Of a stretch of 64,000 bases of DNA, positions 39,670-49,462 are shown piece after piece. Within the stretch, counting starts at the first letter, position 1; each line of letters begins with the position of its first letter. The notes under the pieces are model-generated. The model was not told the DNA's origin and made no database searches. It was given only the letters and a program-made list of their open reading frames with translations. The translations under genes and the position numbers were made by a program. The DNA is from Streptococcus cristatus (lineage in GTDB: Bacteria; Bacillota; Bacilli; Lactobacillales; Streptococcaceae). Location: NCBI RefSeq assembly GCF_008369405.1, contig NZ_VSJJ01000001.1, forward strand, positions 60,523-124,522, in the 5' to 3' direction.

Positions 39670-40584
39670 ATGATAAAGAGAAAAGAGCCTTTCTTGGTTC
39701 AGGCTGGCTTGGTGCTGGGCTTATTGGCTTTGGGAAATTTAGTCGGTGATGTCAGTCAGTTCTTGCGTTATCTTTTGGCAAGTCTGGCATTCTTATTTTT
39801 CCTCCATCTAATGATGGGAATGCTGACGCACAGCAAGCAAGTCAAAGAGCAACTAGGTCAAGCGCTAGTGGCCTCGGTCTTCCCTACCTTTTTCATGCAG
39901 GGAATGGTGGCTTCGACCTATCTAGCGAGCTGGACTTTTTTGGGAAATTTTGCCAGAATTAGTGCGCAAGTGCTGTGGTGGCTGAGCTTTAGCGGGCTGG
40001 TTCTCTTGATGGTCTATTATATCCTGACCTTTGTCTTCCCTTTCAAGTGGGAGAATGTTTTTCCTGCTTGGACGGTTTTATTTGTCGGGATCGGTGTCGC
40101 TCCCCTGACAATTGCAGTTCCCCAGCAGTTAGTTTTGGGGCAACTGGTCTTTTGGTATGGACTTTTAGCGACTATTTTGGTCTTGCCAATCGTCCTTTAT
40201 AAAACTTATAAAATCGGCTTAGCAGAGAATGTTCGTCCAAACGCGACAACGATTTGTGCGCCTATTTCCTTGATGACAGCGGCTTATGTGGCTACTTTTC
40301 CTCAGCCCAATCCTGTCTTGTTGAGCTTGCTCTTGATTTCAGGACAATGCTTTTATGCCTTTATTTTGTGGCAACTTCCTCGTTTGCTCAATCGTCCTTT
40401 TTCGGCAGGATTTTCTGCCTTTACCTTCCCCTTGGTCATTTCGGCTGTGGCCTTGAAGCAATCTTTAAACGCATTGAATCTTGGTCTAGCTGGGCAAATT
40501 CTGCTTACTTTTGAGGTCTTAATAGCCCTGCTCGTCGTTCTTTATGTCACCTTCTTGTATGCAAAGGATATTTTGGGCAAATGA
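39670..40584 (+). CDS. TDT-family membrane transporter
   Basis: This 304-aa protein with about ten hydrophobic helices has the size and layout of the tellurite-resistance/dicarboxylate transporter family (TehA/SLAC1 fold). It has features such as PTFFMQGMVAS and ANVRPN-type linkers. The substrate is unknown. An AGGAGATCTGTTT site precedes the start. It is not close to a tehB methyltransferase. Confidence 0.8.
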   Translation: MIKRKEPFLVQAGLVLGLLALGNLVGDVSQFLRYLLASLAFLFFLHLMMGMLTHSKQVKEQLGQALVASVFPTFFMQGMVASTYLASWTFLGNFARISAQVLWWLSFSGLVLLMVYYILTFVFPFKWENVFPAWTVLFVGIGVAPLTIAVPQQLVLGQLVFWYGLLATILVLPIVLYKTYKIGLAENVRPNATTICAPISLMTAAYVATFPQPNPVLLSLLLISGQCFYAFILWQLPRLLNRPFSAGFSAFTFPLVISAVALKQSLNALNLGLAGQILLTFEVLIALLVVLYVTFLYAKDILGK

Positions 40585-40653
40585 GGCAGATTTCGGAGAT
40601 GTATTTCCAAGAGGAAAGTCACTGCCTACCTTTGAGGAAGGCTGAGTTTATGA

Positions 40654-40659
40654 TATAAT
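40654..40659 (+). promoter_or_regulatory. -10 element for the LysR regulator gene
   Basis: A perfect TATAAT in ATGATATAATTAG lies 27 nt before the LysR start. The -35 is weak. Confidence 0.5.
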
Positions 40660-40686
40660 TAGGAGTATTTGTAAAAGGAAAAAGAT

Positions 40687-41595
40687 ATGAATATTCAACA
40701 ATTGCGTTATGTAGTGGCCATTGCCAACAGCGGAACCTTCCGTGAAGCAGCAGAAAAAATGTATGTCAGCCAGCCCAGTCTATCTATCGCGGTGCGAGAT
40801 TTGGAAAAGGAACTGGGATTTAAGATTTTCCGCCGAACGAGTAGCGGAACCTTTCTGACTCGGCGGGGCATGGAATTTTACGAGAGAGCTCAGGAATTGG
40901 TCAAAGGATTCGATGTCTTTCAAAATCAGTATGCTAATCCTGAAGAGGAAAAGGATGAATTTTCCATAGCCAGTCAGCACTATGACTTTTTGCCGCCTTT
41001 GATAACAGAGTTTTCTCAGCGTTATCCTGACTACAAAAATTTCCGCATTTTCGAGTCGACAACCGTGCAGATTTTGGATGAAGTAGCCCAAGGCCACAGT
41101 GAGATTGGGATTATTTATCTCAATAATCAGAATAGCAAGGGCATCATGCAACGGATTGAAAAGCTAGGTTTGGAAGTCGTTGAGCTAATTCCATTCCAGA
41201 CCCACATTTATCTGCGGGAAAATCATCCTCTGACTCAAAAGGAAGAGTTGGTCATGGAGGACTTGGCAGATTTGCCGACGGTTCGCTTCACTCAGGAAAA
41301 GGACGAGTATCTCTATTATTCAGAGAATTTTGTCGATACCAGTGCCAGCTCCCAGATGTTTAATGTGACGGACCGAGCTACGCTGAATGGGATTTTGGAG
41401 CGGACGGATGCTTATGCAACGGGCTCCGGTTTCCTGGACAGCGATAGTGTCAATGGGATCACTGTCATTAAGCTCCGAGACAATTTGGATAATCGTATGG
41501 TTTATGTCAAACGGGAAGACGTGGACTTGAGTCAGGTTGGAGAAGCCTTTGTAGCTGTTATGAAAGAATATTTTGCACAGAAAAGAGAAGTATGA
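40687..41595 (+). CDS. LysR-family regulator (CpsY/MtaR type)
   Basis: This 302-aa LysR-type regulator has the N-terminal [21 protein letters not shown] and [19 protein letters not shown], and the effector domain with [19 protein letters not shown]. It resembles streptococcal CpsY/MtaR, which control methionine uptake and synthesis. That makes it the obvious candidate to bind the MET-box-like sites before metA. It overlaps lspA by 4 nt. Confidence 0.88.
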   Translation: MNIQQLRYVVAIANSGTFREAAEKMYVSQPSLSIAVRDLEKELGFKIFRRTSSGTFLTRRGMEFYERAQELVKGFDVFQNQYANPEEEKDEFSIASQHYDFLPPLITEFSQRYPDYKNFRIFESTTVQILDEVAQGHSEIGIIYLNNQNSKGIMQRIEKLGLEVVELIPFQTHIYLRENHPLTQKEELVMEDLADLPTVRFTQEKDEYLYYSENFVDTSASSQMFNVTDRATLNGILERTDAYATGSGFLDSDSVNGITVIKLRDNLDNRMVYVKREDVDLSQVGEAFVAVMKEYFAQKREV

Positions 41596-42059
41596 AACGA
41601 AAGATTACCATTCCTTTTTTAATTGTTCTTTTGATTGCTCTCGATCAAGCGGTCAAGTATTATATTGTTTCCAATTTTTCCTTGGGGCAGGTCAGGAAGT
41701 TTATCCCTAAGATTGTCAGTTTGACCTACCTGCGAAATACTGGTGCCGCCTTTTCTATCTTGGAAAATCAGCAGTGGTTTTTCGCCTTGATTACTTGTGC
41801 TGTGCTTGGAGCAGCTAGTTGGTATTTGCTTAAAAATATTCAGGGCTCAAAATGGTTGCTGACGGGACTAATTCTAATTATTGCTGGTGGTTTGGGCAAT
41901 TTCATTGACCGAATCCAGCAGGGATTTGTAGTGGATATGTTCCAGTTGGATTTTGTCAATTTTGCTATTTTTAACGTAGCGGATATGTACCTGACTATTG
42001 GAGTAGTGATTTTATTACTGGTAATTTTGAAGGAAGAAACAAATGGAATTGAAAATTGA
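41592..42059 (+). CDS. lspA: Lipoprotein signal peptidase LspA
   Basis: LspA cleaves the signal peptide of prolipoproteins after lipidation. The 155-aa protein has four TM segments and the catalytic aspartate motifs NTGAAFSIL with GNFIDRI and [10 protein letters not shown]. The length is normal. It overlaps rluD by 17 nt. Confidence 0.96.
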   Translation: MKRKITIPFLIVLLIALDQAVKYYIVSNFSLGQVRKFIPKIVSLTYLRNTGAAFSILENQQWFFALITCAVLGAASWYLLKNIQGSKWLLTGLILIIAGGLGNFIDRIQQGFVVDMFQLDFVNFAIFNVADMYLTIGVVILLLVILKEETNGIEN

Positions 42060-42945
42060 TGCAGCAGCCGCAGGTCTGCGTTTAGACAAGGCAGTGGCGG
42101 ACTTGACAGAGCTATCCCGTGGTTTAGCCAATGAACAGATAAAAAATGGCCAGATTTTGGTTAATGGAGAGGCAAAAAAAGCCAAGTATGCCGTTAAAGA
42201 AGGCGATGTCATTTCCTATGAAGTACCTGAGCCAGAGGTAGTTGAGTATATGGCAGAGGATCTTCCGCTAGAAATCGTCTATCAGGATGAGGATGTAGCC
42301 GTAGTCAACAAGCCACAAGGCATGGTGGTTCACCCTTCCGCTGGGCACACTAGCGGTACTCTGGTCAATGCCCTCATGTACCACATCAAAGACCTCTCTG
42401 GCATCAATGGTGTGCTGCGCCCAGGGATTGTCCATCGGATTGATAAGGATACTTCTGGACTTCTGATGATTGCCAAGAATGACCAGGCCCATTTGGCACT
42501 TGCAGACGAGCTCAAGGATAAGAAATCCCTCCGTAAATACTGGGCGATTGTCCATGGAAATCTGCCTAATGACCGTGGAGTGATTGAGGCGCCGATTGGC
42601 CGTAGTGAGAAAGATCGCAAGAAACAGGCGGTGACAGCTAAGGGGAAACCCGCTCTGACACGTTTCCAAGTCTTGGAACGTTTTGGGGACTATACCTTGG
42701 TTGAACTCCAGCTGGAGACGGGGCGGACCCATCAAATCCGGGTTCACATGGCTTATATCGGTCATCCAGTAGCTGGAGATGAGGTTTATGGACCTCGTAA
42801 GACCCTGAAGGGCCATGGTCAATTTTTGCACGCGCGAACCTTGGGGTTCACCCATCCTCGGACTGGCGAAGTGCTGGAATTTACGGCTGAAGCGCCAGCT
42901 ATTTTCCTAGAAACTCTTGAAAAACTCAAAAAAGCCCATGACTAA
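42043..42945 (+). CDS. rluD: 23S rRNA pseudouridine synthase RluD-like
   Basis: This 300-aa RluA/RluD-family enzyme has an N-terminal S4 domain ([15 protein letters not shown]) and the catalytic [12 protein letters not shown] aspartate, with [20 protein letters not shown]. It probably modifies helix 69 uridines of 23S rRNA. It is coupled to lspA, the usual Firmicutes pair. Confidence 0.93.
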   Translation: MELKIDAAAAGLRLDKAVADLTELSRGLANEQIKNGQILVNGEAKKAKYAVKEGDVISYEVPEPEVVEYMAEDLPLEIVYQDEDVAVVNKPQGMVVHPSAGHTSGTLVNALMYHIKDLSGINGVLRPGIVHRIDKDTSGLLMIAKNDQAHLALADELKDKKSLRKYWAIVHGNLPNDRGVIEAPIGRSEKDRKKQAVTAKGKPALTRFQVLERFGDYTLVELQLETGRTHQIRVHMAYIGHPVAGDEVYGPRKTLKGHGQFLHARTLGFTHPRTGEVLEFTAEAPAIFLETLEKLKKAHD

Positions 42946-42989
42946 TCATCTCCGAATTTATGAGACTCTAGATAAATGGAAAATTAAGT

Positions 42990-43018
42990 CGACTGTCTTG
43001 GTTACAGTCGTTTTTATT
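42990..43018 (+). terminator. Terminator after rluD
   Basis: CGACTGT (42990-42996) pairs with ACAGTCG (43004-43010), followed by TTTTTATTTT. A TATAAT for lepA lies downstream at about 43034. Confidence 0.85.
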
Positions 43019-43068
43019 TTCGACAAATCATGATATAATAAATAGAATACCCTAAAAGGATGAGAAAA

Positions 43069-44892
43069 ATGAATTTAGAAGATTTGAAAAAACGTCAGGA
43101 GAAGATTCGCAATTTCTCCATCATTGCCCATATTGACCACGGGAAATCAACCTTGGCTGACCGGATTTTGGAGGCGACAGAAACGGTTTCCAGCCGGGAA
43201 ATGCAGGCTCAACTCTTGGACAGCATGGACTTGGAGCGGGAGCGCGGTATCACCATTAAGCTTAATGCCATCGAGCTCAATTATACTGCCAAGGACGGCG
43301 AAACCTATATCTTCCACTTGATTGACACGCCGGGACACGTGGACTTTACCTATGAGGTATCGCGGTCTCTAGCGGCTTGTGAAGGTGCCATTCTGGTCGT
43401 GGATGCGGCTCAGGGGATTGAGGCTCAGACCTTGGCCAATGTTTATTTAGCGCTGGATAATGACTTGGAAATCCTGCCAGTTATCAATAAGATTGACCTG
43501 CCAGCTGCGGATCCAGAGCGGGTGCGGGCAGAGATTGAAGATGTGATTGGACTGGATGCTAGCGAAGCCGTATTGGCTTCTGCCAAGGCTGGCATCGGAA
43601 TTGAAGATATTTTAGAGCAGATTGTAGAAAAAGTTCCAGCACCGACTGGAAATGTTGAAGCACCGCTCAAAGCCTTGATTTTTGACTCAGTCTACGATGC
43701 CTATCGTGGGGTAATCCTGCAAGTGCGGGTGATGGACGGTGTGGTCAAGCCGGGAGATACCATTCAGCTCATGAGTAATGGCAAGAACTTTGACGTAACT
43801 GAGGTCGGTATCTTCACGCCCAAGGCTATTGGACGTGATTTCCTAGCGACAGGGGATGTTGGCTATATCGCAGCCTCTATCAAAACGGTGCAGGATACTC
43901 GGGTCGGAGACACAGTAACTTTGGCGGACAATCCAGCATCTGAGCCCCTGGACGGCTATAAGCAGATGAATCCGATGGTATTTGCTGGTCTCTACCCAAT
44001 CGAGTCCAATAAATACAATGACCTACGCGAAGCCCTCGAAAAGCTCCAGCTAAACGATGCCAGTCTGCAGTTTGAGCCAGAAACATCGCAAGCACTAGGA
44101 TTTGGTTTCCGTTGTGGTTTCTTGGGCTTGCTGCATATGGATGTCATTCAGGAGCGCTTGGAGCGTGAGTTTAATATTGATCTGATTATGACGGCTCCGT
44201 CCGTTATCTATAAGGTCAATATGACAGACGGTGCTTCAATTGATGTGTCCAATCCGAGCGAGTTTCCAGACCCGACCAAGATTGACTCCATTGAGGAGCC
44301 TTATGTCAAGGCGCAGATTATGGTGCCTCAGGAATTTGTCGGAGCGGTGATGGAGTTGGCTCAGCGCAAGCGCGGTGACTTTGTGACCATGGATTATATC
44401 GATGATAATCGGGTCAATGTCATCTATCAAATCCCACTTGCTGAGATTGTCTTTGATTTCTTTGACAAGCTCAAGTCCTCTACTCGTGGCTATGCTAGCT
44501 TTGACTATGAAATTTCTGAGTATCGCTCGTCCAAGCTGGTGAAGATGGATATTCTCCTCAATGGCGACAAGGTTGATGCTCTCAGCTTTATCGTTCACAA
44601 AGAATTTGCCTATGAGCGCGGTAAGCTGATTGTGGACAAGCTCAAGAAAATCATCCCGCGCCAGCAGTTTGAAGTACCAATTCAGGCCGCTATCGGTCAG
44701 AAAATCGTGGCTCGGACAGATATCAAGGCCCTGCGTAAGAACGTCTTGGCTAAATGTTATGGTGGTGACGTTTCTCGTAAGCGCAAACTCCTAGAAAAAC
44801 AAAAAGCTGGTAAAAAACGGATGAAAGCTATCGGATCTGTTGAAGTTCCGCAAGAAGCCTTCCTCAGTGTCTTGAGTATGGATGATGAATAA
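43069..44892 (+). CDS. lepA: Elongation factor 4 LepA
   Basis: LepA is a ribosome-binding GTPase that acts on stalled or mistranslocated ribosomes. The 607-aa protein has G1 [11 protein letters not shown]3 DTPGHVDF and G4 NKIDLP, the elongation-factor domains and the C-terminal unique domain ([18 protein letters not shown]). I chose the ATG at 43069. The ATG at 43060 lies directly on the AAAAGGA ribosome site and leaves no spacer. Confidence 0.97.
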   Translation: MNLEDLKKRQEKIRNFSIIAHIDHGKSTLADRILEATETVSSREMQAQLLDSMDLERERGITIKLNAIELNYTAKDGETYIFHLIDTPGHVDFTYEVSRSLAACEGAILVVDAAQGIEAQTLANVYLALDNDLEILPVINKIDLPAADPERVRAEIEDVIGLDASEAVLASAKAGIGIEDILEQIVEKVPAPTGNVEAPLKALIFDSVYDAYRGVILQVRVMDGVVKPGDTIQLMSNGKNFDVTEVGIFTPKAIGRDFLATGDVGYIAASIKTVQDTRVGDTVTLADNPASEPLDGYKQMNPMVFAGLYPIESNKYNDLREALEKLQLNDASLQFEPETSQALGFGFRCGFLGLLHMDVIQERLEREFNIDLIMTAPSVIYKVNMTDGASIDVSNPSEFPDPTKIDSIEEPYVKAQIMVPQEFVGAVMELAQRKRGDFVTMDYIDDNRVNVIYQIPLAEIVFDFFDKLKSSTRGYASFDYEISEYRSSKLVKMDILLNGDKVDALSFIVHKEFAYERGKLIVDKLKKIIPRQQFEVPIQAAIGQKIVARTDIKALRKNVLAKCYGGDVSRKRKLLEKQKAGKKRMKAIGSVEVPQEAFLSVLSMDDE

Positions 44893-44946
44893 CATCTAGT
44901 GGATGTTATTCACCCGATTCAAGAGATAAATTAAATGACAGTTTAA

Positions 44947-44970
44947 AATCCTAGCAAGCTAGGATTTTTT
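44947..44970 (+). terminator. Terminator after lepA
   Basis: AATCCTAGC pairs with GCTAGGATT with a two-base loop, then a T run. Confidence 0.9.
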
Positions 44971-45509
44971 ATGTATCGTGTAAAAATGAGCTAGAACAAG
45001 ATGGAATGAAACTACTATGATGAACAGAAAAGTTGAAAGAAGGGCTTTTCTCACACAATCAATCCCTTACAAAAGAAAGATATACTAGAAAAATCGCTTG
45101 AATTTGTTCAAAACTTTTCGTTTCGAGGCTGTCGGAGATGGTTATATTACGTTGTATAGTGCCTCTGGGATGTGTGAGTTAAAAGTGAAACTTTCTTTTT
45201 AAAAAATCTTAAAAAGAAGCAGTCTATCAACTTGAGAATGTTCTAAAACAGTTTGTAACAAAAATACCAGAATCAAGCCAGAGTTGGTAGTTCTGACAAA
45301 AATTAAATCTTTAGTCAGGTCCAGAGGGGCTAAAATCGGAAGTGTAGCAATCAAATGGAGATATTATTTTTAACTTCGTATAGATTACACCACAATGACG
45401 CTCCTTGTCTTTAGTTATCAGATTAGACAGTAAATGTTTTTTGCAAATGGATAAATATGGTAAAATATAGTTATCGGTACAATTTACTCTTTTGGAAAGG
45501 AGTTTTTCT
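44971..45509 (+). other. Gene-free stretch with decayed coding traces
   Basis: About 540 nt after the lepA terminator hold no acceptable gene. Two short open segments on the + strand look protein-like but lack starts: 45089-45202 (containing VGDGYITLYSASG) and 45236-45373 (containing GAKIGSVAIKWRYYF). They are in different frames and are broken by stops. A TGGTAAAAT -10 candidate at 45458-45466 probably serves the lipoprotein gene that follows. Confidence 0.5.
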
Positions 45510-46148
45510 ATGAAAAAGAAATGGTTTTTACTGCTTATGATGGGCTTAATAGGCTTGACATTGAGTTCTTGTGTATTATTTCCTAGAAAAAAGGGTGGAG
45601 TTAAGTCGTCTTCAACGAGTGAGACTTTCTCTTTAAGAGGTGATAGCAGCTCAAGCTCTAGTGCGGATGATAGTTTGGTCACTGCAGAAACCAAACGTGT
45701 CGGTTCAGATGACTATGGCTACATCAGCATTCCAAAGAACTGGGTTAAGTTTACTGATTTAGGTGGTGGAGACAGTATCCAGTATACAGATGGTTCCGGC
45801 TACAACATTGTCAGCATGAATGCCTATACGAAGGAAAAAGCTAATATTGGAGAAGGTGAGGATTTCACGGCTGAGACAATCGCAAATCGCATATATTATA
45901 ACTGGAGTGAGAATAAAGAGGCGGAGAAATTTTGGGGAGCAAAAACGACTGTTTCAGGCAATGATGCTTATCAAGTAAATGTCAATATGAAATCTGGTCA
46001 ATACCTCACTAGCTGGATTTTCAAACAAAAGGATAAGATCTATCTCATCTCCTTTGAAGGGGATTCGGATACTCTCGGTAAATTCGTTTATTATATTGAA
46101 TACACTTGGGATGAAAAGCTAGAAGAGTCAGGAAAATCGAATATCTAA
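45510..46148 (+). CDS. Lipoprotein of unknown function
   Basis: This 212-aa protein has a lipoprotein signal: MKKKWF, a hydrophobic core and the lipobox LSSC with Cys21. A serine-rich linker follows, then a C-terminal domain (about 60-205) with YGYISIPKNWVKF and tryptophans, reminiscent of PsbP-like folds, though not assigned. It would be lipidated at the outer face of the membrane. I chose the ATG at 45510 behind GGAAAGGAG. Confidence 0.8.
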   Translation: MKKKWFLLLMMGLIGLTLSSCVLFPRKKGGVKSSSTSETFSLRGDSSSSSSADDSLVTAETKRVGSDDYGYISIPKNWVKFTDLGGGDSIQYTDGSGYNIVSMNAYTKEKANIGEGEDFTAETIANRIYYNWSENKEAEKFWGAKTTVSGNDAYQVNVNMKSGQYLTSWIFKQKDKIYLISFEGDSDTLGKFVYYIEYTWDEKLEESGKSNI

Positions 46149-46154
46149 AAATGA

Positions 46155-46190
46155 AACAGCAGTTTTTATTAAAAGCTGCCGTTTTTTTAT
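46155..46190 (+). terminator. Terminator after the lipoprotein gene
   Basis: An AACAGCAGTTTT / AAAAGCTGCCGTT imperfect hairpin is followed by a T run. Confidence 0.7.
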
Positions 46191-46244
46191 TTTATGGTAT
46201 AATGCTAAGTGGTAAATGCCTATGAATAGAGAGAATGAGAGACC

Positions 46245-46739
46245 ATGCCTCAAGAAATTGACCTTGAAAAGTACCACCAACTAGCACTGCAAAAGCAGAA
46301 AGAGCACCGAAAATTTTTAGCCAATCTCAAGAAAAAGCCACCAAAAAACCTCGATAAGATTGCCCAACAGATTCATGATGAGGTTTTTGAAGAGATTGAT
46401 TGTACAGCCTGTGCCAATTGCTGTAAAACTCTGGGACCAGACTTTAAGGAAGCCGATATTGTTCGCATTGCCAAGTATTTCAAGATGAAGCTGCCGGCTT
46501 TTGAAGAGGAATTTCTGCAGGTGGACGAAGACGGTGACAAGGTTTTCAAGGCGATGCCTTGTCCTTTTTTAGGTGGGGACAATCTCTGCTCGATCTACGA
46601 TGTCCGTCCCAAGGCCTGCCGAGAGTTCCCTCATACAGACCGCAAGAAGATTCATCAGATTAATCATCTGACAATCAGAAATACCCTGACCTGTCCAGCG
46701 GCTTATCTCTTTGTGGAGAAGCTGCGGGATAGGTTGTAA
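46245..46739 (+). CDS. YkgJ-family cysteine-cluster protein
   Basis: This 164-aa protein has the zinc- or iron-binding cysteine pattern CTACANCC, MPCPFLGGDNLC, CREFPH and TCPAAY of the YkgJ (CxxCxxCC) family. Function is unknown; some members bind Fe-S or zinc. The N-terminal 40 residues are a basic helix (KQKEHRKFLANLKKK). A TATAAT -10 lies about 45 nt upstream. Confidence 0.88.
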   Translation: MPQEIDLEKYHQLALQKQKEHRKFLANLKKKPPKNLDKIAQQIHDEVFEEIDCTACANCCKTLGPDFKEADIVRIAKYFKMKLPAFEEEFLQVDEDGDKVFKAMPCPFLGGDNLCSIYDVRPKACREFPHTDRKKIHQINHLTIRNTLTCPAAYLFVEKLRDRL

Positions 46740-46935
46740 AATCCCCTATAAATCTTGTACAAAAATTCTAGGGCGGAAGTATCTTATATCTGTTAGACTA
46801 TAGTTAGAATTGAACATGGCCTAAAGGTTGTGTGAAAAAGATAAAATTTTCTCGGAGCAGGAGCCCCTCCGCAAATTTTCCTATTTTCACTTTGCTTTTA
46901 ACGGCCTTAGTATCTTTTGTGAGGTGAAAAAGAAT

Positions 46936-47769
46936 ATGATGCATCAATTCAATCGAACCATGGAATATTTGGAAAGTAAGTTGGACGCGGAAGTGGACTT
47001 GCAGCAATTTCAGCAGCTATCAGGCTATTCTTATGCTCTCTTTAGCAGGCTCTTTTCCATCCTAGCAGATATGACTTTAGCGGAATATCTACGCAATCGC
47101 AGGCTGTCAGAAGCAGTGACAGACTTGCGGGAAAGCTCTGAGAAAGTCATTGATATAGCACTGAAATACGGCTATGAGTCTGCGGATGCCTTTAGCGCAG
47201 CCTTTAAGAAATTCCATGGTGTTACTCCCTCAGAAGTTCGAAATGGAAAACCTTATCGGGTCTTTCCTAGACTTCAATTATCCTTAAAGATTACAGGAGG
47301 AAAGAACATGGATATCAAGATTCAAAAGAAACCTGCTTTTACTGTGGCAGGTGTCCTATTGGAAGATATTGACAATAGCCAGTGCCCGTCTGCATGGGAG
47401 CAGCTCTATGCAAATCACAGCTTTGAAAGCCTAGAAAGTATGGGCAGTGGCCAATCCTTTGGTGTCTGCTCGGATGTCAAAGAAGGCGAAATCATCAACT
47501 ATATGGCTGCCTATGATGTGAAGGATAAAGCGAAAGCAGAAGAACTAGGTCTGTCAATCAAAGAAATCGCAGAAGCTGAATATGCTATCGTACCAGTCAA
47601 GGGAGCTATACCAGCCAGTATCCACCATGCTTGGAAATATGTCTTGGAAGTCTTTTTCCCAGAAACTGGTTATCGCCACTCAGGAGCACTAGATTTTGAA
47701 GTTTACACCGAGGGAGACATGTCCTCCCCAGACTATCAAATGGAACTTTGGATTCCTGTGGTGAAATAA
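46936..47769 (+). CDS. AraC-family regulator with GyrI-like effector domain
   Basis: This 277-aa protein has an N-terminal pair of AraC helix-turn-helices (about 10-100; signature ALKYGYESADAFSAAFKKFHG) and a C-terminal GyrI/SOUL-type small-molecule domain (about 125-277; FTVAGVLLEDI and HAWKYVLEVFFPETG). This is the Rob/BmrR-like layout that senses drugs or metabolites. I chose the ATG at 46936 behind GAGGTG. The reading frame extends further upstream without a better start. No target gene is adjacent. Confidence 0.87.
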   Translation: MMHQFNRTMEYLESKLDAEVDLQQFQQLSGYSYALFSRLFSILADMTLAEYLRNRRLSEAVTDLRESSEKVIDIALKYGYESADAFSAAFKKFHGVTPSEVRNGKPYRVFPRLQLSLKITGGKNMDIKIQKKPAFTVAGVLLEDIDNSQCPSAWEQLYANHSFESLESMGSGQSFGVCSDVKEGEIINYMAAYDVKDKAKAEELGLSIKEIAEAEYAIVPVKGAIPASIHHAWKYVLEVFFPETGYRHSGALDFEVYTEGDMSSPDYQMELWIPVVK

Positions 47770-47774
47770 AGTGA

Positions 47775-47809
47775 AAATCAGCCGTTCATTTTGAGCGGCT
47801 GATTTTTTT
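47775..47809 (+). terminator. Terminator after the AraC gene
   Basis: AATCAGCCG and CGGCTGATT form a 9-bp stem followed by TTTTTT. Confidence 0.9.
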
Positions 47810-47817
47810 GTGGCTTG

Positions 47818-47826
47818 TGGTATAAT
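47818..47826 (+). promoter_or_regulatory. Extended -10 promoter for the YjjG-type gene
   Basis: TGGTATAAT lies immediately after the terminator and about 34 nt before the TTG start at 47860. Confidence 0.6.
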
Positions 47827-47859
47827 GAAGCTACTACAGTTTCAGAAAGGACTTGGACC

Positions 47860-48546
47860 TTGTCATACAAATTTTTATTCTTCGACCTTGACCATACGCT
47901 GCTGGATTTTGATACGGCAGAAGATATTGCCTTGACTCAGTTTTTGGAGGAGCAGGGCGTGACGGAGATTCAGACCTACAAAGATTATTATATTCCCATG
48001 AACAAGGGGCTTTGGCGGGATCTGGAGCAGGGTAAAATTACCAAGCCGGAGCTGGTCAACACTCGCTTTTCTCGTCTTTTTGCCCATTTTGGCATTGAGA
48101 AGGATGGAGCCGAGTTGGCCTTTCTATACCAGCAGCACATCGCTCAGCAAGGACAAACATATGCTGGTGCTAGCGAGCTTTTGGACAGTCTGACAGCAGC
48201 TGATTATGAGATTTACGGAGCGACCAATGGCATCACGGCCATTCAGACTGGCCGCATGACCAATTCCGACATTTCACCCTATTTTAACCATATTTTTATC
48301 TCAGAAAAGATGGGGACTCAGAAGCCCGAAGCTTTGTTTTATGAAAAAATAGCAGAGCAGATACCAGATTTTGACCTGTCTCAGACTTTGATGATTGGAG
48401 ATTCTTTGACTGCAGATATTGCTGGCGCTAATAATGCTGGACTGGACTCTATCTGGTATAATCCCAAAAAGCTGATGAACAATAGCAGTGCGCAGCCGAC
48501 TTATATGGTATCTTCCTATGAAGAAATTAAAAAATTACTGCTTTGA
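47860..48546 (+). CDS. YjjG-type HAD phosphatase
   Basis: This 228-aa HAD hydrolase of the YjjG/YfnB type has motif I FFDLDHTLLDF, motif II GATNG, the motif III lysine KMGTQKPEA and motif IV MIGDSLTADIAGA. Such enzymes clean up noncanonical nucleoside monophosphates. I chose the TTG at 47860, behind AGAAAGG with a 9-nt spacer; an in-frame start further upstream has no ribosome site. Confidence 0.9.
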   Translation: MSYKFLFFDLDHTLLDFDTAEDIALTQFLEEQGVTEIQTYKDYYIPMNKGLWRDLEQGKITKPELVNTRFSRLFAHFGIEKDGAELAFLYQQHIAQQGQTYAGASELLDSLTAADYEIYGATNGITAIQTGRMTNSDISPYFNHIFISEKMGTQKPEALFYEKIAEQIPDFDLSQTLMIGDSLTADIAGANNAGLDSIWYNPKKLMNNSSAQPTYMVSSYEEIKKLLL

Positions 48547-48559
48547 AAAAATTTTAACT

Positions 48560-48603
48560 CTGTCAAGAAAAAAACTTGACAGCTGTTTTTAATCTGTTAT
48601 AAT
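48560..48603 (+). promoter_or_regulatory. Terminator hairpin overlapping the rpsP promoter
   Basis: CTGTCAAG (48560-48567) and CTTGACAG (48575-48582) form a perfect 8-bp hairpin followed by CTGTTTTT, a terminator for the upstream gene. The second arm also contains the -35 TTGACA (48576-48581) of rpsP, with TATAAT at 48598-48603 after a 16-bp spacer. Confidence 0.75.
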
Positions 48604-48670
48604 AGAACATGTGCTTAATAGCTCGGCTATTTCACCAAAAGAAAAAATATAGAAAAGAGACATTTTAAAA

Positions 48671-48943
48671 ATGGCAGTAAAAATCCGTTTGACTCGTATG
48701 GGTTCTAAGAAAAAACCTTTCTACCGTATCAACGTTGCAGATTCACGTTCACCACGTGACGGACGTTTCATCGAAACAGTTGGAACTTACAACCCACTTG
48801 TTGAAGAAAACCAAGTGACTTTGAAAGAAGATCGCGTTCTTGCATGGTTAGCTGATGGAGCTCAACCTTCAGATACAGTTCGCAACATCCTTTCAAAAGC
48901 TGGTGTTTTGAAGAAATTCCACGATTCAAAATACTCTAAATAA
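48671..48943 (+). CDS. rpsP: Ribosomal protein S16
   Basis: This 90-aa S16 protein starts [20 protein letters not shown] and has the conserved [13 protein letters not shown]. It is a 30S assembly protein. Codon use is that of a highly expressed gene. The short leader holds an AATAGC/GCTATT hairpin (about 48617-48631). khpA follows after 19 nt. Confidence 0.98.
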   Translation: MAVKIRLTRMGSKKKPFYRINVADSRSPRDGRFIETVGTYNPLVEENQVTLKEDRVLAWLADGAQPSDTVRNILSKAGVLKKFHDSKYSK

Positions 48944-48962
48944 TAGAAGTGCAGGTTGATAT

Positions 48963-49202
48963 ATGGACACGATTGAAAATCTCATTATTGCGATAGTGAA
49001 ACCTTTGATTTCACAGCCAGATGCCTTAACTATCAAGATTGAAGATACGCCTGAGTTTTTAGAGTATCATCTTGATCTTGATCCAAGCGATGTTGGACGT
49101 GTGATCGGTCGTAAAGGTCGTACTATCTCCGCTATAAGGACGATTGTTTACTCTGTCCCAACCGAGTACAAAAAAGTTCGCATCGTTATTGATGAGAAAT
49201 AA
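48963..49202 (+). CDS. khpA: KH-domain RNA-binding protein KhpA
   Basis: This 79-aa single KH-domain protein has the signature [19 protein letters not shown]. KhpA works with KhpB/EloR to bind RNA and controls cell elongation and division in streptococci. It is the usual neighbour of rpsP. Confidence 0.96.
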   Translation: MDTIENLIIAIVKPLISQPDALTIKIEDTPEFLEYHLDLDPSDVGRVIGRKGRTISAIRTIVYSVPTEYKKVRIVIDEK

Positions 49203-49238
49203 GAAGCAGCGGGGCCGTGTGTCCCGTTTTTCTATGGC

Positions 49239-49384
49239 CCTTAATGAAACAAGCCGTTAGGTGTAGTTGAATTTAGGGCCATTGATGCAGTTCGAGCTTT
49301 GCGAGAACTACGTTCCTTATTATCCTTAATGAAACAAGCCGTTAGGTGTAGTTGAATTTAGGGCCATTGATGCAGTTCGAGCTT
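49239..49384 (+). repeat. Pair of 61-bp perfect direct repeats
   Basis: The 61-bp unit (starting CCTTAATGAAACAAGCCG, ending GCAGTTCGAGCTT) occurs at 49239-49299 and 49324-49384 without a mismatch. The first copy also sits between ATGGCCCT and AGGGCCAT arms that could form a hairpin. A short CGGGG/CCCGT terminator-like hairpin for khpA lies just upstream (about 49209-49232). I recognise no gene or IS within it. Confidence 0.85.
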
Positions 49385-49462
49385 CGCTAGAAGCAAGTAT
49401 CTCAGTTAAGACAAACGCAAAATCTACACTCGAATTTAAATAAATTCGAAACGGGAGGACAT

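Noticed and set aside
42268..42855. 195-codon antisense frame within rluD
   Set aside because: It mirrors rluD codons; no ribosome site and no recognisable domain.
45311..45694. Minus-strand frame of 127 codons
   Set aside because: It overlaps the lipoprotein gene start on the other strand, has no ribosome site and reads through the decayed stretch; no protein-like pattern.
49239..49384. CRISPR-like array
   Set aside because: There are only two units of 61 bp with no regular spacer and no cas genes, so it is a direct repeat, not CRISPR.
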